The notes: generated from the sequence alone by a model not told the origin. Numbered from the stretch's first letter, positions 1 through 11,830 are shown. The stretch is 64,000 nt of DNA from Colocasia esculenta (GCA_014218235.1 CM024758.1:69388206-69452205), one strand, 5' to 3'. Numbers and translations are program-made.

Positions 1-716
1 AGAACTTCGAAATTAAGAACAAAAGATTGGGTTGAAGGAAAAATACGAAATTTAAGGGCTTTGCTCATGATGATGGGTAAAACCTATCGTTAAATTTTTA
101 TAGTTTATGCTCGTGAGAATGTCTACCTTTCTCGTTTTTCCTCTTCTAGGGTTTGAAGATGAACTCGGGAAGAAGCTTGAAAGATCCTTTCTCCCCACGA
201 TTTCTCCTACTCTTGGCCTCTCCTCTTGGTCCAGCAACCTCTTGGCACGAGCTAGGGCTGGCCATGAGGGTTTTAGAGAAGTATTTTAGCTTCTCCCCAT
301 TCTCATTTCTAGTTTAAGTCTAATTCCATTAATTCCGGCGGGTTTCCTATTTTCCTCTCCCCTTTTAAGCAAGAGATCTCCTAATTGGGTTGAGAGAGAG
401 GGGATTTCGTGGGCCAAGCAATTGTGGTGGTTAGGATTCAAATGCAATTCAAATCACTTATTTAATACATTAAATACCCTCTTTTTAATTAAGTAGTATT
501 TTAATTACGAATTTTGGATATTTTTCTATTATTCCCCTTTTTGAAATCTCTATTTTAGCCCACTAATTTCTAATGGGTCCATTTAACAAAGCCCATTAAT
601 TCTTTTCTTTTAGTGGGTTCTATTTAATTCCCTTTTATTTGATTTTCTAATTGTTTATTTATTTATTTTTTTAATATTTAAATTTTATTTTCCAAAAATC
701 TAGGTTGCTACACTCC
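1..716 (-). mobile_element. gypsy LTR fragment (family of gypsy-2), minus strand
   Basis: Non-coding LTR sequence. Read on the minus strand it starts at about 716 with TGTAGCAACC and runs off the left edge. Positions 567-716 align by eye with 8671-8793, the start of the gypsy-2 LTR, so both belong to one family. At 717 the sequence switches abruptly to the LTR of gypsy-1, at a point matching about 5003 in the gypsy-1 5' LTR. The simplest reading is that another minus-strand gypsy element inserted into the gypsy-1 3' LTR and only its 5' LTR start lies in the window. Small ORFs here are chance. Confidence 0.65.
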
Positions 717-1551
717 TCCTAGTCCAGCAACCCTTGGCAACGAGCTAGGGCTGGCCATGGGGGATTTAGGAGGGTATTTAAGCATTCTCCCATTCTATTT
801 CCTAATAGGACTCTAACTCCTATTAATTCCGAGATTTCCTAATTCATTTCTTCCTTCTAAGCTTGACAACTTCTAATTGGGTTAGGATGGGATCTAAATT
901 CGTGGCTAAGCAATTAGGGTAGGTTTAGGAACTCAATTCCTACCCAATTTAATTATTTTAATGTATTAAATACCTCTTTTCTATTTAAGTAATATTTAAG
1001 TACGAATTTAGGGTCTGTTTTCTATTATTCCCTATTAAAAAATCCCTATTTTGGCCAAAAATTTTAGATGATCCATTTAGTAAAACCCATCACTCAATGG
1101 AATTTAACTTATGGAATTTCCTCTTTTAATTAGGGAATAATAGAATTTTAGACTTATTATATTTTTCTCACTTGAATTTATTCATGACCTATGAGAGGTC
1201 CCTTGGTCCAATTTCGATAATGGGTAATCATTACATGACGTTGGAAGTCTCTCCGACAGGTTCGTTTAATTTAGGGGTGTGTTATCTTTCCGTATTAACG
1301 ATTTTCCGACTTAGTTTCCTAATTTGGATAATTAGTCACGTTGCGACGTACACTTGACCAATCGGATTTTTCGTTGCATTAATTTCTTCGTGGAACACGT
1401 AGAAATAATGTTTGGGGTTGATTTGTAATTTTTACGGAATTTCCTGATGTATTTTCACACATATGATAGGGGTACGTATGTTTCTATTATTTCGATTTAA
1501 ATAAATTATTATTTTGAAATTTTAGGTATTTAAATTTTCCGGGGTGCTACA
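717..1551 (-). repeat. gypsy-1 3' LTR (truncated), minus strand
   Basis: This is the start of the 3' LTR of gypsy-1. On the minus strand it begins at 1551 with TGTAGCACC, right after a polypurine tract. It is nearly co-linear with 5003-5835, the start of the 5' LTR, for about 830 bp with few differences (for example 1172-1357 versus 5461-5640). It is cut at 717 by the next LTR. Confidence 0.8.
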
Positions 1552-1562
1552 TCCTCCCCCGC
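1552..1562 (-). other. polypurine tract of gypsy-1
   Basis: On the minus strand this reads GCGGGGGAGGA directly before the 3' LTR start at 1551. It is the usual plus-strand primer site of plant gypsy elements. The preceding minus-strand sequence, with a GACCAAATT motif, resembles the pol-to-LTR junctions at 8794-8830 and 11805-11840. Confidence 0.8.
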
Positions 1563-1614
1563 TTAAAAATAATTTGGTCCACCAAATTCCATGACTCCTT
1601 CAGTTACATCTGAA

Positions 1615-2305
1615 TCATTTATTGTAAAAGGCATTAATTATTGTGAGTTCAGAGGTACCTTCCACGGTTCCCACTTCTCGATTTGGATAGAGTTGCACCA
1701 AGGCTTCCAGTGTGCCTTGCTGGTTTAATTCCTCAAGACATTGATTCTCAAATTGTGGGTACTCTTTCATCTTGTGGGGAGCTGCGACATCACAAACATT
1801 TCCTTGTTTCCACCAACAATCCCCCGACTTGTGGCCCCTCCTATTGCAGCGCTTGCATCGCCCCCTGTGAATAACGGCTACTTGTATGTCGTTCTTCTTA
1901 TTCTTCTTTATTTTCTCTATCACCGTTTGACTGGTTCCTTTCATCATAGAATTGAGTTCTTCTATGTTAGTGGATGGTTCTTTTAGAAGAGGGCAGTCTC
2001 GTAGTTGATGTCTCGAGTCGCCACAACGTAAGCATGCACCAATTCTTCGCCAACACTCCTTGGCTACATGACCTGGCTTGCGACAATGATGGCAAATGAT
2101 CTCATCATTATGATTCACTTGCTGGTTGGCATTCTGCCATGGTATATCTTCTCTTCCCATTCTAATTGGTCTCCTTTTTAATCTCCTTAGTCGCTTCGAG
2201 AGCTCTTTCTAGCAGTTGAGCGGCTTGCTGACATGCCAGAACTAGCCTCTGGGTTGATCTCATGTCGGCGTCCATTAAGAGTCCCTTCAAGAATAAGGTT
2301 GGCAT
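1615..2305 (-). pseudogene. Gag-like triple zinc-knuckle protein of gypsy-1 (frameshifted)
   Basis: This is the only coding sequence inside gypsy-1. The main frame, 2160-1615, gives 181 residues with three CX2CX4HX4C knuckles: CHHCRKPGHVAKEC (about residues 22-35), CLRCGDSRHQLRDC (43-56) and CKRCNRRGHKSGDC (101-114). Such knuckles bind RNA in Gag nucleocapsid. An upstream piece from an ATG at 2305 (MPTLFLKGLLMDADMR...) joins it if one base near 2163 is an insertion, giving about 230 residues. No capsid, protease or RT region is present. The ORF lies between the primer site at 2476-2487 and the polypurine tract at 1552, so it belongs to a non-autonomous LTR element rather than a host CCHC gene. 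After the knuckles the tail is acidic and unrecognised. Confidence 0.7.
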
Positions 2306-2475
2306 TAGGATGCTAAAGTAATATTAAGTTCATACATATGTATAGAAAATGTATTCAAATCTTAACCATGGTCCTACCCAATCCTCACATAGCATGGTGG
2401 CTGACTTAAACACGTGTCATGGCATTTCACCTAGAACATCCTAGGACCTAAAATATCCTAATAAGGACATCCTAG

Positions 2476-2487
2476 GCTCTGATACCA
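2476..2487 (-). promoter_or_regulatory. primer-binding site of gypsy-1
   Basis: On the minus strand this reads TGGTATCAGAGC, complementary to the 3' end of plant initiator tRNA-Met. It lies two bases inside the 5' LTR end (TGACA, 2494-2490) and fixes the element's orientation as minus. Confidence 0.9.
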
Positions 2488-2489
2488 AC

Positions 2490-5400
2490 TGTCACGCCCC
2501 GCCAATTTAGCAGTGGAATAAATTGGGGGAAACGTGAGCAAAGTGCATAGTAGAGAAAAATGTACAACAATTGAATAATTCAGAGCATTCTAATGAACAA
2601 TAATTGGAATAAACTCTTCATTTCATTGAAATTCCACTAAGACTATTACAACCACTAATTCGGAGCCAATACATAGGGCTCATGACATCATTACACTGAA
2701 AAGAAATCTAAAGCAATAACTACTAGACTCCATGTGCTAGGGTGACTTCATCATTTGACTCTGGGTCGCTCATCACTCTGGTCCTATCCCATTGGTATGA
2801 GTCACGTCATCTAGCTTACCTGAGACACCAATAACAAATAATGAAGGGTGAGCGATAATGCCCAGTAGGACTTAATCTCAATAGTCAAGCAGGCTTTAAA
2901 TGATTAATGCTTTAAATGGCAGAGTAACTATTGATAGAGCGAGTCATGCAAAGTCGAGAAAGTAATAGCACAAGTAACATGGTTCAAATGGCACATGATT
3001 TAGGTGGAGCACTATAATTATGATCAAGTCACGATGGAAAGTGATAACTCATGATATCAAGTAATGTCATTGTCAAGCAATAGTAAGTAACATGTATAGC
3101 AAGAAGAGAGAAAATAGTTGGCTATATAGAGAGTAAATTGCACTTTGATTGATTTTCTTATCAATCGAAATAGTATAGCACTTTTGATTAACTTTCGTCA
3201 ATCGAGATAGTAATGGCACTTTGGTTATCTGTAGATAGCCGAGAGAGAATATAGCACTTTGTTTTTTATTGTCATAGATTAATCTTGATAGTATGGCACT
3301 TGGATGTAATGCCGACATCCTAATCATTTAACTCTCGCGAGCAAATGGCACTTTCGGGCGCTCTCCCTAGGACCAAATCGGGCCCTATTACGCTGGCATA
3401 GTCGGGCCCTATTGCGCTGGCATTGGTTATATTGTTTATCTTTAGACAATCAATTAATGGCGAATAGAGAGTACCAAGAAATAGATAAGAGACACTAGAT
3501 GAATAGACGAGAAAGTAGAGAGAGTGTGAATAGACGAGCGAGTAGAGTATAGATGAGATCTTATGGTCATTGCACATAAAACGTCGAGTAAACGGGCGAT
3601 AGTAGCAATTGCACAACATGCGCACTTGGTGTTGGCAGTCGGGTGGAATACACTACCATTCCATTGGCCTTGTTATGCATAGGTCCAGAGGTCCGGCAGA
3701 GAGGAGTATCCGACGGAGAGTTCGTCCAAGTCAAGAAAAAAAGTGTGTAGAGAAACAAGTGCCCGACGTTCTAGAGGAATTCTAGAACATTGGAGCGTCG
3801 ATAACGGTATTCCAAATCTTCGCGAGAAAATGTAGACAAGTATATTTAAAATAGGGCAATTAATATACATTATTGAAATAAATTACCAGATACATTATGA
3901 AATATTTTCATGCCAAATTAAGTCATATTGGATGGTTCAAGTGCGTGCATGTGTGAGGGAACTTATAGATAGAAAAGATCATGTACATGTTTTTTTAAAT
4001 TACACAATATATGTTCAGTTATAACAAGTGTGTATTACTGCGTATAGGACTATTAATAGAGGGTATAATCACTGTAGAAAGAGATAGCATTAAAATTTAT
4101 GGGTTTTCAAGTAAAAGTCCCAGGTCGCGACGTACCCCAGTAAGGGTCGCGACGGGAAGTTCAGAACGCGGCAGGGTCGTTTGAGGATCGTGACAGTGTC
4201 GGCCAGGTCGGGCGGCCAGAACGCGACAGGGCCTTGTACAGAATGTGACGGGCTTATCAGATCAGGCAGACAGAACGCGACGACAAACCTTGTCGCGTTC
4301 AGAACACGACGGGCGGTGCTGTCACGACCAGCCCTGAGAACGCGGCTATCGGCCATCGCGTTCTCAGGTACTGCGCCTGAGTCCGACAAAGAAAAAGGCA
4401 GAGCATTGGATTGCGGGCCAGATTGCCTTATTTTGACACAGGGTGCTTCAAAAATTCATAACTAATTGCACAGGCGATGAAAAATCACGAAACTAGTTCC
4501 AAACGAATCTAGACATGCAGTAGTATTCACAGTAATCAGGAATTGAATAGTAGACATGGTCTTGACATGAATCAAATAGGTTTATTTACAAGGTGCTTGG
4601 TACAGTACACAGAGGAGATCCACGAATTAATTCGCAAGGTAGGATGGATGAAAATTAGGGCTTTCAGGGGCGACAGATTCCCAATAATCATCAGTATCTC
4701 CAATAAAAGTTTCGAGGCATGAGATAGAGTATTCAAGAAGATATGAATTAAACATGAAGGTTCAGGGTCAAGAGGTTTGCAGGACTTCAAAATTCAATAA
4801 GAAAAGATTGGGTGCATGAAGAATTATGAAACGAAGGGGTTTTGTTCCTAATGCATGGAACAATCTACAGACGAATTATTTTGATTTTTCTCGTGAGAAT
4901 GCCTACCTTTGACTCATTTTCTCTTCTAGGGCTAGAACTTGAAGAACGAGGATGAGATCTTGAGAGTTCTTCTCCCCACGAGATCTCCTCCTCATTGGCC
5001 TCTCCTCCTGGTCCAGCAACCCTTGGCAATGAGCTAGGTCCGGCCATGGGGGATTTAGGAGAGTATTTAAGCATTCTCCCGTTCTATTTCCTAATAGGAC
5101 TCTAACTCCTATTAATTCTGAGATTTCCTAATTCTTTCTTCCTTCTAAGCTTGACGACTTCTAATTAGGTTAGGATGGGATCTAAATTCGTGGCCAAGCA
5201 ATTAGGGTAGGTTTAGGAATCCAATTCCTACCCAATTTACTTATTTTAATGTATTAAATACCTCTTTTCTATTTAAGTAATATTTAAGTTACAAATTTAG
5301 GATATTTTTCTATTATTCCCTATTAAAAAATCCCTATTTTGGCACAAAAATTTTAGATGATCCATTTAGCAAAACCCATCACACAATGGAATTTAACTTA

Positions 5401-5835
5401 TGGAATTTCCTCTTTTAATTAGGGAATAATAGAATTTCAGACTTATTATATTTTTCTCACTTGAATTTATTCATGACCTATGGGAGGTCCCTTGGTCCAA
5501 TTCCGATAATGGGTAATCATTACATGACGTTGGAAGTCTCTCTGACAGGTTCATTTAATTTATGGGCGTGTTATCTTTCCGTATTATCAATTTTCCGACT
5601 TAGTTTCCTAATTTGGATAATTAGTCACGTTGCGACGTACACTTGGCCCATCGGATTTTTCGTTGCATTAATTCTCGTGGAACACGTAGAAATAATGTTT
5701 GGGGTTGATTTGTAATTTTTACGGAATTTCCCGATGTATTTTCACAATACGATATGGGTACGTATGTTTATATTATTTTAATTTAAATAATTATTATTTT
5801 GAAATTTTAGGTATTTAAATTTTCCGAGGTGCTAC
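2490..5835 (-). repeat. gypsy-1 5' LTR, 3.35 kb, minus strand
   Basis: A complete LTR: TGTAGCACC at 5835 to TGACA at 2490. It is unusually long beside an interior of under 1 kb. It holds a GC-rich block with repeated GAACGCGAC-type motifs at about 4120-4375 (listed separately). Stretches such as 3073-3760 carry only chance ORFs with no domain signal. It abuts SIRE-1 LTR sequence at 5836, so gypsy-1 appears to have inserted into a SIRE LTR. Confidence 0.8.
4120..4375. repeat. CpG-rich short-motif array in the gypsy-1 LTR
   Basis: About eight copies in both orientations of a motif around AGAACGCGAC / GTCGCGTTCT, spaced roughly 25-45 bp, inside an otherwise AT-rich LTR. Some copies are decayed (AGAATGTGAC, AGAACACGAC), as expected from CpG loss. 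It may be an LTR promoter or enhancer block; this is inference. The overlapping ORFs arise from the repeats and show no family features. Confidence 0.6.
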
Positions 5836-7195
5836 ATAGTCTGTCCAGTAAGCTTCTGAAAGACAATGTCACAGTTTAGTTGACACAAGTTGAAATCAAG
5901 TCGGCACACATAGTCTACCCAGTAAGCTTCTGAAGGACAAAGTCACGTCGACACAAGTTGAAATCAGGTCGACACACATAGTCTATCCAGTAATTTCTGA
6001 AGAACAAAGTCAGTTGCATCGACACACATGCGACATGTGTCGATGCACCTTGAGTGAAAATTTAGAAATGATTAGGAGATGACTTACAAAAGGTGTGACT
6101 TATCCTTGGAGATTATGGGGAGATTCTTTTATTACCAAAATATCCTTTCATCCAAGTGTCAATGAGGAGAAGGACTTGTAGACATGTGGCAACTTGGTGA
6201 ATCCTAGGTTTTGTGCACATGTCTCCCACGTACAAGGGATGCACTGAAGTTATAAAAGGCCTATTGTCTCATCTTAAGGAAGCATCCAACACAGAGGACG
6301 TAGAGAGCCATGCCAAGCATAGAGAGAGAGAGAGTTAGAGTGTTGAAGGAGCAGCAGATTAAAGAGAAGAGCAGCAGAGGAACAAGAAGCAATCGTGCGA
6401 AGCAAAAGCTACAGAGCAAAGAAGAAGCATCAGATCTGAGAAGAGGTGGAAGAGGAACATAGTGCAAGAGCAGAAGCACGAAGCTTAGCTTCTGTGGAGG
6501 AACTCAAGAGCAGCAATTCAGATTGGAATCACTCTGCAAATCTAGATCTAAAAAAGAGTATCGCGAATTTAAGAAAAATCTATCAAATCTTTTCAAGAGC
6601 ATTCAAACCAAGCTTTCAGCAGATCATCTTCAATGAGGAACATCCAATTCATCTTTCTATTACTTATTTCTATTAGAGTGTTCATCTCAATCTGTTTTTG
6701 AGTGTTTGTGAAATCTGTACAAGCGTTCTATGCATATTTCAGTGTGGATGTGTTTGAGTGGATCTGATCTATGCTAGAGGATCTGATCTTATAGGAACTT
6801 GATCAAGCTTGTGTGTGTGTGGTTTGAGCTGTCGAGCTCGTGTGTGTATTGTACTCAATTTCGTTGAGTTGTGTGTGCCTCACTGTGTGAGGGGTAGACA
6901 TAGGAGTCACTGAATGTGATCTCCAAACCACCTAAATCTCATCTCTTGTGGTTTGATTGCTCATCGTTAGATGCATGCATAGGACTTTGATCTCACACTA
7001 GTCATTCACAACACTATTTGTCTAATTGTCTCACACATCAACTACACACACCACACATCAGATCAATGAGATTTCTATTAGAATGGATCAATAATTTGAA
7101 GTGATTTTGAATTACTGAAGTTTTTACTGCAATTAATCACAAATCTATTCAACCCCCCCCTCTAGATCTATTCACTCTGCTTGTTCGATCCTACA
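5836..7195 (+). repeat. SIRE-1 5' LTR (left end lost to gypsy-1)
   Basis: The right part of a copia LTR. It opens with about 2.5 copies of a roughly 85-bp repeat (5836-6050) built on AGTCTACCCAGTAAGCTTCTG and GTCGACACAAG-type motifs. A TATA-like TTATAAAAGG lies near 6250, followed by a purine-rich leader. The LTR ends with a C-tract, TCTAGA and CCTACA at 7195, just before the primer site. Its left end is interrupted by gypsy-1 at 5835. Small ORFs at 6261-6676 lie in the leader and are not considered genes. Confidence 0.75.
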
Positions 7196-7196
7196 A

Positions 7197-7209
7197 TTGG
7201 TATCAAAGC
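7197..7209 (+). promoter_or_regulatory. primer-binding site of SIRE-1
   Basis: TTGGTATCAAAGC matches the plant tRNA-Met primer site with one change from TTGGTATCAGAGC. It lies one base after the LTR end and confirms plus orientation. Confidence 0.85.
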
Positions 7210-7380
7210 AGGTTAATATCTGATTCGGATCTGATTTGATTGCTTCTGTTTGATCTTGTGAAACATCATCTGATAGCTTGAACTACTTGATTGCTTAACT
7301 ACTAAAATTTCACTTAATTTGTTTTATCTATCTGCTTGAATTATCTACTTGCTCATCATCATTGTTTCTTAACATTATCC

Positions 7381-8276
7381 ATGGTCTCTCGAGGTTTTGT
7401 AGCTGAGGGTCACTCTATCAATAGGCCACCATATTTTGATGGATCTGATTACACTTACTGGAAAAATCGCATGCAAGTTTTTCTAGGGCTCAAAATTATG
7501 AAATCCAGAAAATAATTGACAAAGGTCCTTATGAAAACATTGAGGATGAAGAGAATTAGACTAGAGAGCAAATTAGGAGAGCAACTCTTAACTATGGTGC
7601 CATGAATATGCTTCAGTGTGTTGTTCACCCTAAAGAGTATTCAAGGATATCCATGTGCAAATCCCTAAGGAAATGTGGGATAAACTTGAATTAATGTATG
7701 AAGGAACATCTCAAGATAGGGAAACCAAAGCAACATACTTGTTTCTAAATATGAACTGTTTATGATGAAAACTGATGAATCAATTTCTGAAATGTTTGCT
7801 AGGTTTATGATAATTGTCAATGGATTGAAGGCACTAGGTAAGAGTATACTGATGCTAATTTGGTAAGAAAAATTTTGCACTCTTTATCATCAATTTGACA
7901 CACAAAAGCTACTGTGATTGAAGACTCTAAGGATTTATTCAAAATGTCTTTGGATGAACTCATAGAATCTTTAATGACATTTGAAATAAACCTGAAAAGG
8001 ATTGAAGAACATATGCTTAAAGCTAAACAGTAGTAGCACCTTTTGTCATCAAGTCACCTTTATCATCAAGTCACAAAGAGAAAATCCAAGAGAAATCTAA
8101 TTCTGAAGAGTCTGAATCTGATGAGTATGAGATTTCCTTCATGACCAGACATTTAGAAAATTCTTAAAATCAAGAAGAGGAAAATTCAATGGAAAGAATA
8201 AATACTTTTCTAGCAAAAGAATCTTCTTCTTCAAATATAACTTTGCCAAAATGAAAAGACTGATAAAATTGTTATT
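7381..8276 (+). pseudogene. SIRE-1 Gag, N-terminal and middle part (decayed)
   Basis: Copia Gag forms the RNA-packaging particle. From the ATG at 7381 the frame reads MVSRGFVAEGHSINRPPYF and continues DGSDYTYWKNRMQVF, the hallmark start of SIRE-type Gag (RPPxFDGxxYxYWKxRM). Further pieces (EMWDKLELMYEGTSQDRETK, KDLFKMSLDELIESLMTFEI) occur in other frames, so there are several frameshifts and stops. A serine/acid-rich stretch near 8100 (SNSEESESDEYEI) precedes where a CCHC knuckle should follow. The gene is cut at 8277 by the gypsy-2 LTR. No matching pol is seen directly beyond the insertion. Confidence 0.8.
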
Positions 8277-8793
8277 TGTCATACCCCGACGTGGAATATC
8301 AGAACGCGAGGCAGTTGCAAGTAAACGGGTACAGAGCGAGTACTAGACATCAAACCATTGACAAAAATAAATATGAAAGCAAATGCATCTCATTAAAAAT
8401 TCTTCAAATGTCTAGTTACAACCACTAATATCAGAGCCATTCAAAAGTTAAATCCTGTGGCCACTATGCCGTCCTATTTGGGTTAGGTTGGGATGTAATT
8501 TCGTGGCCAACTAATTAGGGTAGGGTTGGAATCCAATTCCAACCCAAATCACTTATTTTATTACTTTAATACCCTTTTTCTATTTAGGTAATATTTAAGA
8601 TACGAATTTAGGGTATTCTCCTATTATTCCTCTTTTAAAAATCCCTATTTTGGCCCAATAAATTCTAAGGGTCCATTTAACAAAGCCCATTACTTCTTTT
8701 CATTTAATGAGTTTAATTAATTCTCTTTTCTTTGATTTTCCAACGACTTAATTTTTTGATATTATTAAATTTTGAAATTTTCTAGTTGCTACA
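8277..8793 (-). repeat. gypsy-2 3' LTR (internally deleted), minus strand
   Basis: On the minus strand it runs from TGTAGCAACT at 8793 to TGACA at 8277, only 517 bp. Its two parts, 8460-8793 and 8277-8460, resemble the start and end of the much longer gypsy-1 LTR, with the middle missing at about 8460. It lies inside SIRE-1 gag. The polypurine tract on the minus strand is GAGGGGGAGGA at 8794-8804. Confidence 0.75.
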
Positions 8794-8804
8794 TCCTCCC
8801 CCTC

Positions 8805-10813
8805 TTAAAAGAATTTGATCCCCAAATTCATATGATCATAATGGAGAGAATGTCTTACCGAAAAGATCGGGGTAATTTCGCCTGATGATTCCTTCAGGTT
8901 CTCAGGTGGTTGCTTCCACTCCAAGGTTATTCCACAGAACCTTAACTACATGGATGGGACGGTTCCTGAGTTGCTGCACCTTCCGTTCTAGTTCTCGACT
9001 AGATTCTCTTCGTATGTCATGTCCTTGTTCAACACCAACTTCTCATAGCGAATGATATGCGTAGGATCATATACATATTTCCTAAGCATAGAGACATGAA
9101 ACACATTGTGTACACATGCCAAGTTCGGTGGCAACGCCAGTCAATATGCGACCTCACCAACCCTTTCGAGTACTTCAAAAGGGCCAATGAATCTAGGACT
9201 GAGCTTCCCTTTAACACCAAATATTTGGATGCCACATGTAGGTGATACTTTTAAGAGTACATGGTCACCTACTTGAAATTCCAGATCTCTCCTTCTTTGT
9301 CAACATAACTCTTCTGTCTGGACTGAGCGATCTTGAGCCGATCTCGAATCACCTGTATATCTCTGGTTGTATTTTGTACCATGTTCGGGCCTAGCCATTG
9401 CTGCTCTCCAACTTCATTCCATCATGCAAGAGATCTACAGTTTCTGCCATAGAGTGCCTCAAACGGTGGTGCCATTTTTATACTCGTCTGGTAACTGTTG
9501 TTATAGGCGAACTCAATTAGGGATAGGTGTTCATTCAGTAGCCTGGAAACTATGGTGCAAGCTCTTAACATGTCTTCAACAATCTGGTTGGTTCTCTCAG
9601 TCTGCCATCAGTTTGTGGATGAAATGCGGTACTAAAGTTGAGCTAGTACCAAGTGCAGTCTGCAGTCCCTTCCAGAAATGAGAGGTGAATCTCGGATCTC
9701 GATCTGAGACAATAGATGATGAAAATTTGTGCAATCTCACGATCTCCTTGACATATAAGGCAGCTAATACCACCGACCACTTACTCTTTATAGGTAGGAA
9801 GTGTGTGGATTTGGTTAGTCGGCCGACAATGACCCATATGGCATCAAGTCCACCACAAGCCTTGGGTAAACCCATGATGAAGTCCATGCCAATGCTTTCC
9901 CATTTCCATTCCGAATATCTAGTGGTCTAAGTACACCAGCAGGGCGCATGTGTTCTGGCATGTTCGGCTACCTCTCTCTTCATGTTCGGCCACCAAAGTC
10001 TTCTTTTCATGTCTTGATACATTTTGGTACCTCCAGGATGAATAGTGTACTTCATCTTGTGAGCTTCATCCATTAACTTCCTCTTCAGTTCCTCATTGTC
10101 GGGGACACATGTCCTCCCTTGGATTACCAGCCTTCCATCCTCGGTCATAGCAAAATCAGGTCTTTCAGCTAAGGTTTCCTTAATACGTACCAAGAATGGA
10201 TCACTATCCGATTGTGATTTGATTTCTCCCAGCATGTCCGATTGAATCTTGATATTGGCAACCAAGACTCGATCATCCCTATGTTCAATGTTCAAGTCTA
10301 ATCTTGTGAATTGTTCTAGTAATTGCATCTCGCTAAGAACTAGACTTGATAAAAATGCCATCGGCTTTCTACTAAGAGTATCAGCCACAACATTTCCCTT
10401 CCCTAGATGGTACTGGATGTTGAAGTCGAAATCCTTCAGGTATTCTAGCCATTCCTCTGCCTCATATTTAGTTCCTTTTGGGAGAATAAATACTTTAATT
10501 TCTTATGGTCTGAGTAGACAGTGAATTTCTCACCATACAAATAATGTCTCCAGATTTTTAAGGCGAAGACCATGGCAGCCAACTCCAGATCATGCACCGG
10601 GTAGTTGACTTCATGCGTCTTCAGTTGGCGGGGAAGAGTAGCGTGATGACTTTCTCCTTTTGCATCAATACGCAGCCTAGCCCAATCCCTAAGGCATCGG
10701 TGTAGACAGAGAAACCTTCTCCCTCTATGGGTAGATCGAGAACAGGTGCCTGAGGGTAAGACAATCTTTCAGAGTTTGAAAACTCTTCTCACACTCCTTA
10801 CTCTAGGGTAGGG
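8805..10813 (-). pseudogene. gypsy-2 Pol: RNase H and integrase (decayed)
   Basis: The 3' half of a Ty3/gypsy polyprotein, reading right to left. RNase H is at 10813-10390 (WRHYLYGEKFTVYSDHKKLK, then an ADTLSRK connection at 10388). The integrase zinc-finger region is near 10070-9940 (HPGGTKMYQDMKRRLWWPN). The integrase core is at 9887-9540, with a first Asp in the MDF start, a second in SDRDPRF and the Glu in DGQTERTNQ, the last reached only after a one-base frameshift near 9600. A C-terminal part with EFAYNNSYQ and EALYGRNCRS follows, degraded by many stops towards 8820. RT, protease and Gag would lie in or beyond the assembly gap. The copy is inactive. Confidence 0.85.
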
Positions 10814-10913
10814 NNNNNNNNNNNNNNNNNNNNNNNNNNNNNNNNNNNNNNNNNNNNNNNNNNNNNNNNNNNNNNNNNNNNNNNNNNNNNNNNNNNNNNN
10901 NNNNNNNNNNNNN
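10814..10913. other. assembly gap (100 N)
   Basis: Exactly 100 Ns, the usual placeholder for a gap of unknown size. Left of it is a minus-strand gypsy RNase H and right of it a plus-strand gypsy integrase, so the missing DNA must hold at least the 5' parts of two elements, or the join is wrong. Confidence 0.95.
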
Positions 10914-11830
10914 AAAAATATCATATCAGACAGAGATTCCAGATTCACCTCACACTTATGGATTGGACTACAAACGGCCCTTGGGTACAAAGTTAAATTT
11001 TAGAACAACATTTCATCCCTCAAACTGATGGACAAACAGAAAGGATTAATCAAGTTATTGAAGATATGTGTAGAGCATGCATTTTAGATTTTGGGGGAGA
11101 TGGCAAGAACATTTACCACTAATGGAATTTGCTTATAATAATAGCTATCAATCCACCATTCAGATGGCACCATTTGAAGCTCTATATGGCAGAAATTGTA
11201 GATCTCCCATATGTTGGAAGGAAATTGGGAAGAACAGATAATGGACCAGAAAAGTTCATAGAACAACTAATATTATCCAGATAATCAGGCAAAGAATATG
11301 AAGGCAGCCCAAGACCGACAAAAGAGTTATGCAGATCAAAGAAGAAGAGATTTGGAATTCCAAGTGGAGACCATGTGTTATTGAAAGTATCGCCAAAAAG
11401 AGGACTTAAGAGATTTGGATTAAAGGGAACTTAGTCCCCGATTCATTGGACCTTTTGAAATCTTAGAAAGAATTGGGAAGTTAGCTATAAACTAGCCTTG
11501 CCCCCTCAACTTGCAGGAGTACATGCTGTCTTCCATGTTTCAATGCTTCGGAAGTATGTATATGATCCATCTCACATTATTCAATTCAAAGATCTAGACT
11601 TCCAAAAGGATCTGACCTATGAAGAGCAACCTATCAAGATCTTGGATCGAAGATACACAAACTGAGAAACAAGAGCATACCATAGTAAAGTTCAATGGAG
11701 AAAGAAGAGGACAAGATGAAGCTACTTGGGAACTAGAAGAAACCATGAAAAAGAAGTATCCACACTTGTTTGAAGGTATCTTTCCACTCTAGTCACATTT
11801 TGTTAAATTTGGGGACCAAATTCTTATAAG
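10914..11830 (+). pseudogene. gypsy-3 integrase core end and C-terminus (decayed)
   Basis: Plus-strand Ty3/gypsy integrase fragment entering from the gap at the second catalytic Asp (SDRDSRFTSHLW). It continues through HPQTDGQTERINQ, with the catalytic Glu restored only if one extra base near 11015 is ignored. EFAYNNSYQ and MAPFEALYGRNCRSPICW follow at 11115-11220. The C-terminal end carries QDEATWELEE and KKYPHLF pieces (11700-11775), typical of the end of such Pol proteins. Several in-frame stops show it is dead. A GGGGACCAAATTC motif precedes the polypurine tract. Confidence 0.85.

Noticed and set aside
1615..2160. Host CCHC zinc-finger gene
   Set aside because: Lies between a primer-binding site and polypurine tract of an LTR element and has a frameshifted upstream part.
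4090..4465. ORFs of about 95 codons on both strands
   Set aside because: Caused by the GC-rich repeated motif block; no protein signature.
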